The translations under genes and the position numbers were made by a program. Of a stretch of DNA of 64,000 nucleotides, positions 47,240 to 55,645 are shown one piece after another (position 1 is the stretch's first letter; each line of letters begins with the position of its first letter). The notes under the pieces were generated by a model. It worked only from the letters and a program-made list of their open reading frames with translations. It did no database searches and was not told the DNA's origin. The stretch is from VRUE01 sp035548675 (GTDB lineage: Bacteria; Actinomycetota; Thermoleophilia; Solirubrobacterales; 70-9), in assembly GCA_035548675.1 (NCBI GenBank), contig DASZSJ010000142.1, positions 21,843 to 85,842 on the forward strand. The letters run 5' to 3'.

Positions 47240-47787
47240 TGCCCGAGCGCCTGTCCACCAAGCTCGACGGGACGGTCCTGCTCGAGCCGGTCGTCCACGG
47301 CGACGCGCGCGGCTTCATGGTCGAGACCTACCGCCGCGACGCCTGGGCCGAGCATGGGGTGGACGTCGAGTTCGTCCAGCACAACCACTCGCGCTCCTCC
47401 AGGGGAACGCTGCGCGGTCTCCACTTCCAGACCGAGCCAGGCCAGGCGAAGCTGGTGCGCTGCCCGCGCGGCAAGATCTTCGACGTCGCCGTCGACCTGC
47501 GCCGCGATTCGCCCACCTACGGCCAGTGGGAGGGCTACGTGCTCGACGACGAGGCGCACCGCCAGTTCTTCGTCCCGGTTGGCTTTGGCCACGGCTTCGC
47601 CGTGCTCAGCGAGAGCGCCGACGTCACCTACCTCTGCTCCAGCACCTACGACCCCGCCACCGAGTCCGGCATCGCCTGGGACGACCCCGACGTCGCCGTC
47701 GAGTGGCCGGTTGAGGCACCGCTGCTGAGCGAGCGCGACAAGAGTGCACCCACCCTCGCCGAGGTGGGCGAGACGCTTCCGTTCTGA
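47239..47787 (+). CDS. rmlC: dTDP-4-dehydrorhamnose 3,5-epimerase
   Basis: This 182-residue cupin has VVHGDARGFMVETYRRDAWA, FVQHNHSRSSRGTLRGLHFQ (with the catalytic His of RGLHFQ), GKIFDVAVDLRRDSPTYGQW and FFVPVGFGHGFAVLSESADV, then the YLCSSTYDPATESGIAWDDP motif. It epimerises C3 and C5 of dTDP-4-keto-6-deoxyglucose. With rmlA, rmlD and rmlB the full dTDP-L-rhamnose pathway is present, in the order A-D-leader-B-C. ATG 47239 shares a base with the rmlB stop. Confidence 0.95.
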   Translation: MPERLSTKLDGTVLLEPVVHGDARGFMVETYRRDAWAEHGVDVEFVQHNHSRSSRGTLRGLHFQTEPGQAKLVRCPRGKIFDVAVDLRRDSPTYGQWEGYVLDDEAHRQFFVPVGFGHGFAVLSESADVTYLCSSTYDPATESGIAWDDPDVAVEWPVEAPLLSERDKSAPTLAEVGETLPF

Positions 47788-47810
47788 GCGCCCGCGCGTT
47801 CGGTGACGAA

Positions 47811-47838
47811 GTCGTGCGGCAAGCGGCTACTTTTTGCG
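47811..47838. terminator. Weak hairpin between convergent rmlC and GT2 genes
   Basis: GTGC-GGCAA and TTGC-GCAC can pair with one bulge around GCGGCTACTTT. It lies in the 104-bp convergent gap, which otherwise holds nothing recognisable. Confidence 0.3.
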
Positions 47839-47891
47839 CACCCACGCGTCGGTCCGTTTCCAGCGCGATTGCGCCCTCCTAACAGTCCCTA

Positions 47892-48767
47892 CTAGCGGCC
47901 GCGAACCGCGGTGATCGTGAGGCTGGTTGCGAGCTTGGCGCCGATTCCGGCGTAAACGGCGGCATTGACGAGCGGATTGTGTTCGGGTGCGTCGAAGCGG
48001 CGGTAGAAGCGGCCCATGCCGCGGTGGAAGGCGATCTCCTGTTTGGGCGCGCGGCGCTTGCCGCTGGAGCCTCCCTTGACGTGCAGCGCCACCCCCGCGG
48101 GCTCGTAGAAGACCTTCCAACCGGCCTGCCAGAAGCGGCGGCACCAGTCGAGGTCCTCCATGTAGAGCCAGTAGCCCTCGTCGAGCAGGCCGACCTCGCG
48201 CACCGCCTCGGCGCGGCAGAGCATGAAGGCGCCGTTGACCGCGTCGACCTCGCCCGCCTCGTCGTCGCCGAGGTGGGTCGCCCGGTACTGGCTCAGCGCG
48301 GCGTCGGCGCCGTCGTCGCGGCCGACGCCGGTGAAGTGGGCGAGGGCGCTGAGCGGCGTCGGGAAGGAGCGCTTGCAGGCGTGGTCGAGCTCGCCGGACT
48401 CGGTGAGGAGCTTGCAGCCGACCATGCCGATCCGCTCGTCGGAGCGCAGCCGCGCCAGCGAGGCGTCGAGGGTGCCGGCGTAGACCTCCGTATCGGGATT
48501 GAGCAGCAGCACCGCGGCCGCCTCGTCCTCGCGCAGGACGACGTTGTTGGCGGCCGAGAAGCCGATGTTCTCGCGGCGAATCAGGCGCACCGCGGGGAAC
48601 TCGCCCGCGACCATGTCCGGCGTCGAGTCGGTGCTGCCGCTGTCTACCACCGTCACCCGCATCGTCCCGCTCGCCGGGTGCTGCTCGAGCGAGCGCAGGC
48701 AGCGCCGCAGCAGCGCTTCGGCGCCGTGGCTGACGATGACGACCTCGAGGTCGAGCGCAGCGGCCAT
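47892..48767 (-). CDS. GT2 rhamnosyltransferase-like protein (WbbL family)
   Basis: This 291-residue protein has LEVVIVSHGAEALLRRCLRS, VTVVDSGSTDSTPDMVAGEF, ENIGFSAANNVVL, LLNPDTEVYAGTL and AVNGAFMLCRAEAVREVGLL, then YMEDLDWCRRFWQAGW. This order is standard for WbbL-type rhamnosyltransferases such as the one linking galactan to peptidoglycan in mycobacteria. It lies 11 nt after the initiating sugar transferase gene, so it may add the second sugar of the lipid-linked unit. GAGAAT on its strand is 6 nt before ATG 48767. Confidence 0.86.
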   Translation of the reverse strand: MAAALDLEVVIVSHGAEALLRRCLRSLEQHPASGTMRVTVVDSGSTDSTPDMVAGEFPAVRLIRRENIGFSAANNVVLREDEAAAVLLLNPDTEVYAGTLDASLARLRSDERIGMVGCKLLTESGELDHACKRSFPTPLSALAHFTGVGRDDGADAALSQYRATHLGDDEAGEVDAVNGAFMLCRAEAVREVGLLDEGYWLYMEDLDWCRRFWQAGWKVFYEPAGVALHVKGGSSGKRRAPKQEIAFHRGMGRFYRRFDAPEHNPLVNAAVYAGIGAKLATSLTITAVRGR

Positions 48768-48778
48768 GGCGGGATTCT

Positions 48779-50263
48779 CTAGTAGGCGCCTTCGCCGCGT
48801 ACGATCGCCCGCGGGGTGCGCAAGAGAATCGCCAGGTCGCTGGCGATCGAGAGGTTGTCGAGGTAATCGCGCTCCATCGCCAGCCGCTCCTCGAAGGTGA
48901 GGTCGCCGCGACCGTAGACCTGCATCGGCCCGGTCAGCCCCGGCTTGATCGCGAGGCGGACGCGCTGCCGCTCGTCATACAGGGCGACCACCGCCTCCTC
49001 CTCCGGCCGCGGCCCGACCAGCGACATGTCGCCGCGCAGGACGTTGATCAGCTGCGGCAGCTCGTCGAGGCTGGTGCGCCTCAGCAGCTTGCCGGCGCGG
49101 GTGACGCGCGGGTCGTCGGGGATCTTGAAGGCGGGCTCGTCGAGCTTCTCCAGGTCGACCAGCTCCGCCAGCCGCTCTTCGGCGTCGGCGACCATCGTGC
49201 GGAACTTCAACATCGTGAACGGCGCGCCTTCCTTGCCAGCGCGCTTCTGGCGGAAGAAGACCGGGGTGCCGGAGTCGAGCACGATCAGCAACGCGATCGC
49301 CAGCAGCAGGGGAGAGAGGAGCGCCAGCATCAATCCCGAGACGAGGATGTCGAGCCCCCGCTTCATCGCCAGCGTCGAGCGCGGCGGGTCGGAGAAGCGG
49401 AAGTCGAGCACCGGCAGCTCGGCGAGGCGGTTGAGCTCGATGCCGGGACCGAGCAGCCCGTAGTGCTTGGGCAGGAAGGTGAGCCCGAGGCCGGCTGCCT
49501 TGCACTCTTCGATCAGGTGCTCGGCAGCCCGCTCGCCCATCTCCTGCTCGGCGACGACGACGCGCTCGATCTCGTGCTCGCGCGCCACCCGCGAGATCTC
49601 CTCCACCGAGCCGAGCCGCGGCAGGGAGGCGCGCCGATCCTTGTCGACCGGGGCGGAGAGGTAGCCGACGAGCTGCAGGCGCGCCTCGGGGTGGGTGGCG
49701 ATGCGCCGCGCCACGACGTCCGCCATCGCGGCGGGGCCGATCACGATGCCCGTGGCCACGCCGGTCAGGCGCTGCCAGGAGAAGCGCAGGACGGCGCGCG
49801 AGACGAAGCAGGCGAGGACGGCGCCGATGCCGACGATGATCGCGCTCTTGGCCGAGAGCGCCCCGCCGGGACTGAGCCAGAGCAGGCCGTCGAGGACGAT
49901 CGTGCCGAGCGCGCTGGCCGAGATCAGCGAGGGCAGCTCGTCGAGGGTGCTGTGACGGATGCGCCGGTGATCGTTGTCGTAGAGACCGTGCAGCTTGATC
50001 ACGAGCAGCCAGGCCGGAATGAAGAGGACCGCCCAGAAGAGCTTGGCGACGTCGGTGGTCGAGGTCAGCGCCGTGGCCACGCAGAGCGCGGCGAAGATCG
50101 CGACCAAATCGCCCGTCGCGAGCAGGCGGCGCAGCATCGCCCCCCGGCGCCGCGAGCCGCTGGGCCCGGTCAGGCCCAGGCGGTTGGCCATCTCGGTCGG
50201 CGCGGCCGCGTCCCGGGTGGGTGTCGCGGTGCCGCCGGCGCTCCCCCTCGCCTCGCTGTCCAT
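48779..50263 (-). CDS. Polyprenyl-phosphate sugar-1-phosphate transferase (WbaP/CpsE-like)
   Basis: This 494-residue protein has four N-terminal helices (about residues 40-145), a Rossmann-like CoA-binding-type domain (GIVIGPAAMADVVARRIATH) and, after another helix, the bacterial sugar transferase domain: FFRQKRAGKEGAPFTMLKFR, TMVADAEERL, RTSLDELPQLINVLRGDMSL and VGPRPEEE, PGLTGPMQVYGRGDLTFEER. It loads the first sugar phosphate onto undecaprenyl phosphate and so starts the repeat unit. The start ATG 50263 shares one base with the upstream ligase stop. Donor (glucose or galactose) unknown. Confidence 0.92.
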   Translation of the reverse strand: MDSEARGSAGGTATPTRDAAAPTEMANRLGLTGPSGSRRRGAMLRRLLATGDLVAIFAALCVATALTSTTDVAKLFWAVLFIPAWLLVIKLHGLYDNDHRRIRHSTLDELPSLISASALGTIVLDGLLWLSPGGALSAKSAIIVGIGAVLACFVSRAVLRFSWQRLTGVATGIVIGPAAMADVVARRIATHPEARLQLVGYLSAPVDKDRRASLPRLGSVEEISRVAREHEIERVVVAEQEMGERAAEHLIEECKAAGLGLTFLPKHYGLLGPGIELNRLAELPVLDFRFSDPPRSTLAMKRGLDILVSGLMLALLSPLLLAIALLIVLDSGTPVFFRQKRAGKEGAPFTMLKFRTMVADAEERLAELVDLEKLDEPAFKIPDDPRVTRAGKLLRRTSLDELPQLINVLRGDMSLVGPRPEEEAVVALYDERQRVRLAIKPGLTGPMQVYGRGDLTFEERLAMERDYLDNLSIASDLAILLRTPRAIVRGEGAY

Positions 50264-52278
50264 CAGCAGGGCCACCCCCCTCGCAGGCACTTCTCGCGTG
50301 GGTTCAGTTCGCGTGCTCGTTCGAGGTCTTTCGCCGCCGCCGCTTCATCTCCCGCCTCGTGCTCGGCTCGCGAGCGCAGGTAGTACCACTGCCAATTGCG
50401 GTTCTCGCGGTCGATCGCGTTCCCAAAGTAGGTGGCGGCGCCGGCGTAATCGCCCTGCAGCTCGGCGAGCAGGCCGAGTTGCACGTACGGCGAGGCAGCC
50501 CAGGGCTCGATCGAGCGCGCGGTGTCGGCGTGGTCGAAGGCGGCGCCGAAGTCCTCCCGCGCGACCGCCGCCTGGCTCGAGTCGATCTCGCGCTCGACCA
50601 GCAGCGGTCCGACCAGGGCCAGGGCCGAAACCCAGGCGAGGACCATTACGACCACGGTGAAGCCGAAGCGGCGATCCTCGGCCCCGGCGCTCGGCTCACG
50701 GCGTGGGTCGGCTGCGATCTGGCTGCAGCGGGCGGCGATGACCGCTCCCGCGGCGAGGAAGAAGATCCCACCCAGGGCCGGGATTTCCCAGAACCAGTCG
50801 AAGGCGGCGCTGACCGCGAAGGCCAGCATCGCCGCCAGCAGGGCGGCGTAGCGTTCGCGCTGGGGGTCCGCCGCGTTGCGCCAGGCCCCGTAGCCGCACC
50901 AGAGCAGCCAGCCGACCAGGGCGAGGACCAGCAGACCGCCGATCGCGCCGAGCTCGGCGAAAGCCTCGAGGTAGAGCGAGTGTGCGTCGTGGACGGGCTT
51001 GTCGATCGTGCGCAGCTTCTCCCAGGAGAACTGGTAGGTCCCCGCTCCGTGGCCGAGCACGGGCTTTTCGCCGAACGCTTCAACCGCGACCGAGTAGAAA
51101 TCGTGACGCCCGGCGCCGCCGAGGTCGGTGAAGTGGGCTTGCGGGTTGCTCGGGAACTGGACGTCGGGGCTAGAGAACCGGTCCCAGGCGCGCCCGCCGA
51201 CGGCGATCGCCGCGACGATCGCCAGCAGGGCCCCCGCCAGGGCGATTCCTTTGAGCACCTTCGGGTTGCGCGAGATGGCGACGGCGCGGCCGCTCAGCCC
51301 GCCCTCGCGGCGCTCCTCCCAGCGCATGGCGGCCACCAGGAGCAGGGAGAGCGCGACGCCGCCGAGCAGGATCAGCGTTACGGTCACGCCCTGGGCTCGC
51401 GCCGTCGATTCGCCGAGGTTGAGCGCGAGCTCTTCCCTGCCCTGCACTGCGAGGACGGCGGGCAGGGTGACGATGACGGTGGCGCCGAGCGTGGCGAGCA
51501 GCCAGAGCCGATCCCTGGAGAGCGCGATCAGGCAAGCGCAGGCGACGACGAAGGCGAGCAGGCCACCGCGCGAATAAGTGAGGTAGAGGGCGAGCAAGGT
51601 GATCGGCAGGGCCCCGACCGAGAACCAGCGCAGCGCCGCGGAGGTCGCGCGGCGACTGCTCCAGAGCAGTAGGCCGACTCCGATCCCCAGCAGCGCCCCG
51701 TTCGCGTTCCAGTAGCCGAGCGGGTAGTTGAGTCGCGGGCCCGCCCCCAGCGAGGTGCCGACGTAGAGCACGTGGGGCAGCAGCCGACTGACGATCCCGA
51801 GGATCGCGATCGATGCAACCGTAATTGCAAGGCCTTCAGCGAAACGTTGGCGCCTCTCGTCGGTTTGGGCGATGAGGAATGCGGCAACGAAGAACCCGAG
51901 GTAGACCGCTACGCGGTCCGCCTCGATCACGCTGAGCTCGACCGACCCCGACCAGAGGGATGAGATTGCACAGAGAAGCGACAGACAGACGATCAGTCCG
52001 CCTGCCCAGTAGAGCGGTCGCTCCAGCTTCACCGCTGAGCCGGCGCCGAAGACCAGCAGGGCGATCACAGCCACCCACACGGCGAGGCCCGCTATGTGAC
52101 GATCGCTCACATCAAAGCCGCCGCCAGTCAGGGCGAGCCCCCCAATCAGGGCAATGGGCGCAAGGAACGCCGCGGTTTGGTCTAACCTTGCGCGCCATGA
52201 ATTTTGGGAAGCGCCATCCCCAGGCCCCAGGCGCGGGTCGCCTCGTTGCCCTGCTCGTGTCAGTGATTGCTCTGGCAT
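50263..52278 (-). CDS. O-antigen ligase-like membrane protein with TPR tail
   Basis: The protein is up to 671 residues. About twelve helices carry the Wzy_C/WaaL region: NYPLGYWNANGALLGIGVGL, LYLTYSRGGLLAFVVACACL and the outer loop GRHDFYSVAVEAFGEKPVLG, HGAGTYQFSWE, HDAHSLYLEAFAELGAIGGL. Residues about 575-671 are TPR-like helices (AAFDHADTARSIEPWAASPY). WaaL-like proteins attach finished polymers to a lipid or wall acceptor. ATG 52278 overlaps the divergent gene by 82 nt; the next in-frame GTG (52110) would delete helix 1, so the start is uncertain. It is coupled to the initiating transferase. Confidence 0.8.
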   Translation of the reverse strand: MPEQSLTRAGQRGDPRLGPGDGASQNSWRARLDQTAAFLAPIALIGGLALTGGGFDVSDRHIAGLAVWVAVIALLVFGAGSAVKLERPLYWAGGLIVCLSLLCAISSLWSGSVELSVIEADRVAVYLGFFVAAFLIAQTDERRQRFAEGLAITVASIAILGIVSRLLPHVLYVGTSLGAGPRLNYPLGYWNANGALLGIGVGLLLWSSRRATSAALRWFSVGALPITLLALYLTYSRGGLLAFVVACACLIALSRDRLWLLATLGATVIVTLPAVLAVQGREELALNLGESTARAQGVTVTLILLGGVALSLLLVAAMRWEERREGGLSGRAVAISRNPKVLKGIALAGALLAIVAAIAVGGRAWDRFSSPDVQFPSNPQAHFTDLGGAGRHDFYSVAVEAFGEKPVLGHGAGTYQFSWEKLRTIDKPVHDAHSLYLEAFAELGAIGGLLVLALVGWLLWCGYGAWRNAADPQRERYAALLAAMLAFAVSAAFDWFWEIPALGGIFFLAAGAVIAARCSQIAADPRREPSAGAEDRRFGFTVVVMVLAWVSALALVGPLLVEREIDSSQAAVAREDFGAAFDHADTARSIEPWAASPYVQLGLLAELQGDYAGAATYFGNAIDRENRNWQWYYLRSRAEHEAGDEAAAAKDLERARELNPREKCLRGGWPC
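52183..52188 (+). promoter_or_regulatory. Leaderless -10 hexamer TAACCT
   Basis: TAACCT ends 8 nt before ATG 52197. It lies inside the 5' end of the divergent ligase gene. Confidence 0.4.
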
Positions 52279-52784
52279 TGACTCTCTTCGTGGCTCCTGC
52301 TCAGGCGGAAGAATGCACGAGCTCGAGCTGCGTGCAGTACAGCCCCTCCCTTCCTAACGCCGAAGGTGGGCACGCTCCCACGCACCATCAGAAAACCCCG
52401 GCGCAGGCTTCGAAGACCGGCAAGGGTGGCGGAACGTCGCCAAACAGCCCATCTCGCTCGGGTGGGTCCAATGAAGCTGGGGGGTCTGGCGAAGGCGAAG
52501 AATCATCGCAGCAGGGTGGTGTGCCCGCCGGCAGCGGCGGCGACACGGGCCAGGGTAAACCAGTCGGCAGCGCCAATCCCGGCTCCGGAGAAGGAGCGCA
52601 TCCGGCTGAGACCGCTTCCGGCAAGCCCGCCTCGCACAGCGACGATGGTGGCTCTTCACCGCTGGTGCCGATCCTGATCGCAATCGCCGTGCTGGCGGCC
52701 ATCTCGGTCGCGGTGGTGATGGTCAGGCAGCGTCGCCGGGGTCCCGGCGGCCCCAAGCCCACCGCCTCCCCCGAGGCGAACTGA
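52197..52784 (+). CDS. Exported Ser/Gly-rich protein with C-terminal membrane anchor
   Basis: This 195-residue protein has a signal peptide (LVALLVSVIALALTLFVAPA, about residues 16-35), a two-cysteine segment just after it (ECTSSSCVQY), about 110 residues rich in Gly, Ser, Pro and Glu, a hydrophobic helix (LVPILIAIAVLAAISVAVVM, near 155-175) and a basic tail (RQRRRGPGG). This is the layout of a wall-spanning, membrane-anchored stalk. No LPxTG is present. I do not recognise a family. The glycosidase gene follows 2 nt after its stop, so the two are likely made together at the cell surface. Confidence 0.75.
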   Translation: MNFGKRHPQAPGAGRLVALLVSVIALALTLFVAPAQAEECTSSSCVQYSPSLPNAEGGHAPTHHQKTPAQASKTGKGGGTSPNSPSRSGGSNEAGGSGEGEESSQQGGVPAGSGGDTGQGKPVGSANPGSGEGAHPAETASGKPASHSDDGGSSPLVPILIAIAVLAAISVAVVMVRQRRRGPGGPKPTASPEAN

Positions 52785-52786
52785 TC

Positions 52787-53929
52787 ATGTCCAAGCTGAG
52801 CAAGCGCCCGTTGGGGCGGGCTCGTGCGTGGTCGGTCGCGATCGCGGTATGCGTGGCCAGCCTGGCGGCGGCACCGACCGCCCTTGCCGTCCCGGCCGAC
52901 TTCTGGGGCGTCTCGCCGCAGAATCCACCGAGCACCGAACAGTTCCAGCGCCTGCGCATGGGCGGGGTCGACAGCGTGCGGATCCCGATCTCCTGGGCCT
53001 CGGTGCAGCCCTCCAGCGGGGCGGAAGCGAACTTCGCCGCTTCGGACATCCTGGTCTCCGGCGCGGCGGCGGCCGGTATCGACGTGCTGCCTTTCGTCTA
53101 TGACGCGCCCGCCTGGGCGGTCCCGCCGGCACGGGTACCCGGCAGCAAGGCGAAAGCGCCGAAGACCGTGCCGGTCAAGACCGGTGCCCAGCGCCGGTCG
53201 TGGTCGAACTTCCTCAAGCTCGTCGTTGCCCACTACGGTCCCGGCGGCAGCTTCTGGGCCGCCAATCCGGCGCTGCCCCCGCGCCCGATCCGCACCTGGC
53301 AGATCTGGAACGAGGAGAACTTCAAGTATTTCGTCGTGCGACCCAATCCCGCCGACTACGGCAAGCTCGTCAACATCTCCTATGCGGCAATCAAGAGCGT
53401 CGATCGGGGTGCGAAGCTGATCCTCGGTGGGATGTTCGCCCGGCCGGGTGAGGCGCGGCTCAAAGTGAAGCCGCCGCAGGCCTACTACGCCTCCGATTTC
53501 CTCGACCGCCTCTACAGCTCGACGCCGGGGATCGAGAAGAAGTTCTCCGGGGTGGCCCTCCATCCCTATACCGCCAAGTACCAGCAGCTGACGCCGGACA
53601 TCGAGGAATTCCGCTCGGTCCTGACAGCCAACCACGATGCTGGCAAGAAGCTTTGGATCACTGAGATCGGCTGGAGCTCGGAACCCAAATCGGCGGGCGA
53701 CTCGTTCGCCAAAGGCCCGCAGGGCCAGGTCACCCAGTTGAAGGGAGCCTTCAAGCTCTTCAAGGCAAAGGCGGCGAAGTGGAAGTTGCAGCGGATCTAT
53801 TGGTTCTCGGTTGACGACCAGCCGGGAATCTGCAACTTCTGCGGTGGCTCGGGTCTTTTCGCCGACGGCTTCGTGCCGAAGAGGTCCTGGTTCGCCTACG
53901 TCAAGTTCGCCGGCGGCAGGGCAGGCTAG
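52787..53929 (+). CDS. Secreted clan-A glycoside hydrolase (GH39/GH5-like), copy 2
   Basis: This 380-residue protein has a signal peptide (WSVAIAVCVASLAAAPTALA) and a TIM barrel matching copy 1: FWGVSPQNPPSTEQFQRLRM, VDSVRIPISWASVQP, acid/base Glu in TWQIWNEENFKYF, nucleophile Glu in LWITEIGWSSEP, and the final IYWFSVDDQPGICNFCGGSG. It probably cuts a beta-linked glycan, possibly the polymer made here. It lies between the stalk-like protein and GT-C paralogue 3 in one plus-strand unit. Confidence 0.82.
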   Translation: MSKLSKRPLGRARAWSVAIAVCVASLAAAPTALAVPADFWGVSPQNPPSTEQFQRLRMGGVDSVRIPISWASVQPSSGAEANFAASDILVSGAAAAGIDVLPFVYDAPAWAVPPARVPGSKAKAPKTVPVKTGAQRRSWSNFLKLVVAHYGPGGSFWAANPALPPRPIRTWQIWNEENFKYFVVRPNPADYGKLVNISYAAIKSVDRGAKLILGGMFARPGEARLKVKPPQAYYASDFLDRLYSSTPGIEKKFSGVALHPYTAKYQQLTPDIEEFRSVLTANHDAGKKLWITEIGWSSEPKSAGDSFAKGPQGQVTQLKGAFKLFKAKAAKWKLQRIYWFSVDDQPGICNFCGGSGLFADGFVPKRSWFAYVKFAGGRAG

Positions 53930-53932
53930 GCT
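53927..53932 (+). promoter_or_regulatory. -10 hexamer TAGGCT
   Basis: TAGGCT overlaps the stop codon of the glycosidase and ends 9 nt before ATG 53942, so GT-C paralogue 3 may have its own start site. Confidence 0.4.
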
Positions 53933-53941
53933 CCCATCCTC

Positions 53942-55645
53942 ATGCGGGAGCTTTGGCCCGCTGCATGGGGCGACGAAAGACGCTGGGCCTGGGGGGCGCT
54001 TGCCTGCGCAATGGCGCTGGCGGCGATTCTGATTCTCTGGCTTGGCCGCGGTACGTTGTTCTGGGGTGACGAGCTGGCGATCTTGATCGCTAGCCCTCAC
54101 TTCTCCTTGAGTGACGCTCTGCAGCCACATGAGGGCCACCTGATCCTCACCTCCCGCGTGGTCTACCAGGTGCTCTTCGAAGTCTTCGGCACTTCTTACC
54201 TGCCCTTTCGCTTGCTCACTGTGGCAACCGTGCTGCTCACCGTGGGCCTCTTCTTCGTCTACGCGAGCCGCCGCCTACCCGCTCTGGTCGCCCTGGCTCC
54301 CTGTCTGGTTCTCCTCCTGTTCGGCAGCGACTCGCAGCACGTGATCTTCGGCAACGGGTTCATCGTCTTGACGGCGGTGGTTTGTGGCCTTGGTGCGTTG
54401 CTCGCACTTGAACGCGACGATCGCCGCGGCGATGTGGCAGCGTGCGTGCTGCTCTGCCTCGGGGTTGCCAGCTATTCCGTGGCGCTTGCCTTCGTCGTCG
54501 GCATCGCGGTCGTGATCCTGCTTGACGACGAACGCGTGCGGCGAATCTGGGTCGTCGCAATCCCGGCACTGCTTTACCTGGCATGGTGGCTGTGGGCCCA
54601 GGGGGCTGCCGGTGGCAATGGCGAAAGCAACGCGTCGATTTCGCATGCCCTGCTTTTTCCGTCGTGGGGATTCCAGTCGCTTAGTGCGGTCCTCGGCGCC
54701 CTTTCCGGATTCGGCTATCGATTCGACCCCACCGCCTCGCCGCCCCCAGTGGGGTTGCCACTTGCTGCCCTGGCACTTGTTGCATTCGGCTGGCGGCTCA
54801 GCCAGCGACCCTTCCCACGCACGCTGTGGGCCGCGCTTGCGATCGTCCTCGCGCTTTGGATGTTGGAGGTCTTGGTGTACGACCCTGGCTGGCGACGGCC
54901 GTACGACCCCCGCTATCTCTTTCCGATGACGGTCACGGTGCTGGTGCTCGCTTCTGAGGCCGCGGCTGGCATGCGCTGGTCCCGGGCGGGAATTTATGGT
55001 CTGTACGCGGTGGTGCTGGGAGGCCTTGCCGTCAATGCGACGCTGTTGCGTGAACAAGCGGCCGAATTTCGGAACGTCAGCGCAGTTCAAACGCGGGCTG
55101 CCTTCACGGGACTGGAACTGGCCGGCAGTAACGCTTTGGACTACTTCTACCCGCGGCCGCTCGATGGGGTGAAGCTGCCCTTGGTCAACGAACAATCGCC
55201 GATCTCCGTGCCCATCAGCGCCCTCCCGGAAGGTCGGTCGGTTGCCGAGGAATACCGCGCTGTCAGCGAACGCGACGGCGGGCTCGGGTATTCCGTCGCC
55301 GAGCTCCGTACCCATGGCGAACCGGCCGGTGCCGAGGCCGATGCGGTGCTGGTCGGAGCACTGGACCCGAAGCTCGTACCGGCGGCGTCACCTGCTTCGG
55401 GCGTCACCTGCCGTCGCAGCGGCTCGGCAGGCGCATCGATTCCCCTCCCACGCGGTGGCGCGCTGCTCGAGGCCGACGGGGACGCAACCGAAGTCCAGGT
55501 ACGTCGTTTCGGCGCCACCACCTTCGGGGTCGGGACTCTGGAGCCCGGCCAACCGTCGATCCTTCGCATCCCCGCCGATCGATCCCTTGCGCCGTGGTGG
55601 GTCTACGCGCCGACGGCGCCGCTTAAAGTTTGCGCCCTGGAATGA
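53942..55645 (+). CDS. GT-C-like polytopic membrane protein, paralogue 3
   Basis: This 567-residue protein has a first helix, then WGDELAILIASPHFSLSDAL, QPHEGHL, where paralogues 1 and 2 have DEW and GHL. Roughly ten helices and a soluble C-terminal domain follow, ending SLAPWWVYAPTAPLKVCALE; the Pro-Trp and near-terminal Cys recur in all three. It overlaps by 4 nt a GtrB-like synthase that could provide its polyprenyl-phosphate sugar donor. This pairing supports a glycosyltransferase role for the whole trio. Codon use is slightly less GC-biased than in its neighbours. Confidence 0.77.
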   Translation: MRELWPAAWGDERRWAWGALACAMALAAILILWLGRGTLFWGDELAILIASPHFSLSDALQPHEGHLILTSRVVYQVLFEVFGTSYLPFRLLTVATVLLTVGLFFVYASRRLPALVALAPCLVLLLFGSDSQHVIFGNGFIVLTAVVCGLGALLALERDDRRGDVAACVLLCLGVASYSVALAFVVGIAVVILLDDERVRRIWVVAIPALLYLAWWLWAQGAAGGNGESNASISHALLFPSWGFQSLSAVLGALSGFGYRFDPTASPPPVGLPLAALALVAFGWRLSQRPFPRTLWAALAIVLALWMLEVLVYDPGWRRPYDPRYLFPMTVTVLVLASEAAAGMRWSRAGIYGLYAVVLGGLAVNATLLREQAAEFRNVSAVQTRAAFTGLELAGSNALDYFYPRPLDGVKLPLVNEQSPISVPISALPEGRSVAEEYRAVSERDGGLGYSVAELRTHGEPAGAEADAVLVGALDPKLVPAASPASGVTCRRSGSAGASIPLPRGGALLEADGDATEVQVRRFGATTFGVGTLEPGQPSILRIPADRSLAPWWVYAPTAPLKVCALE

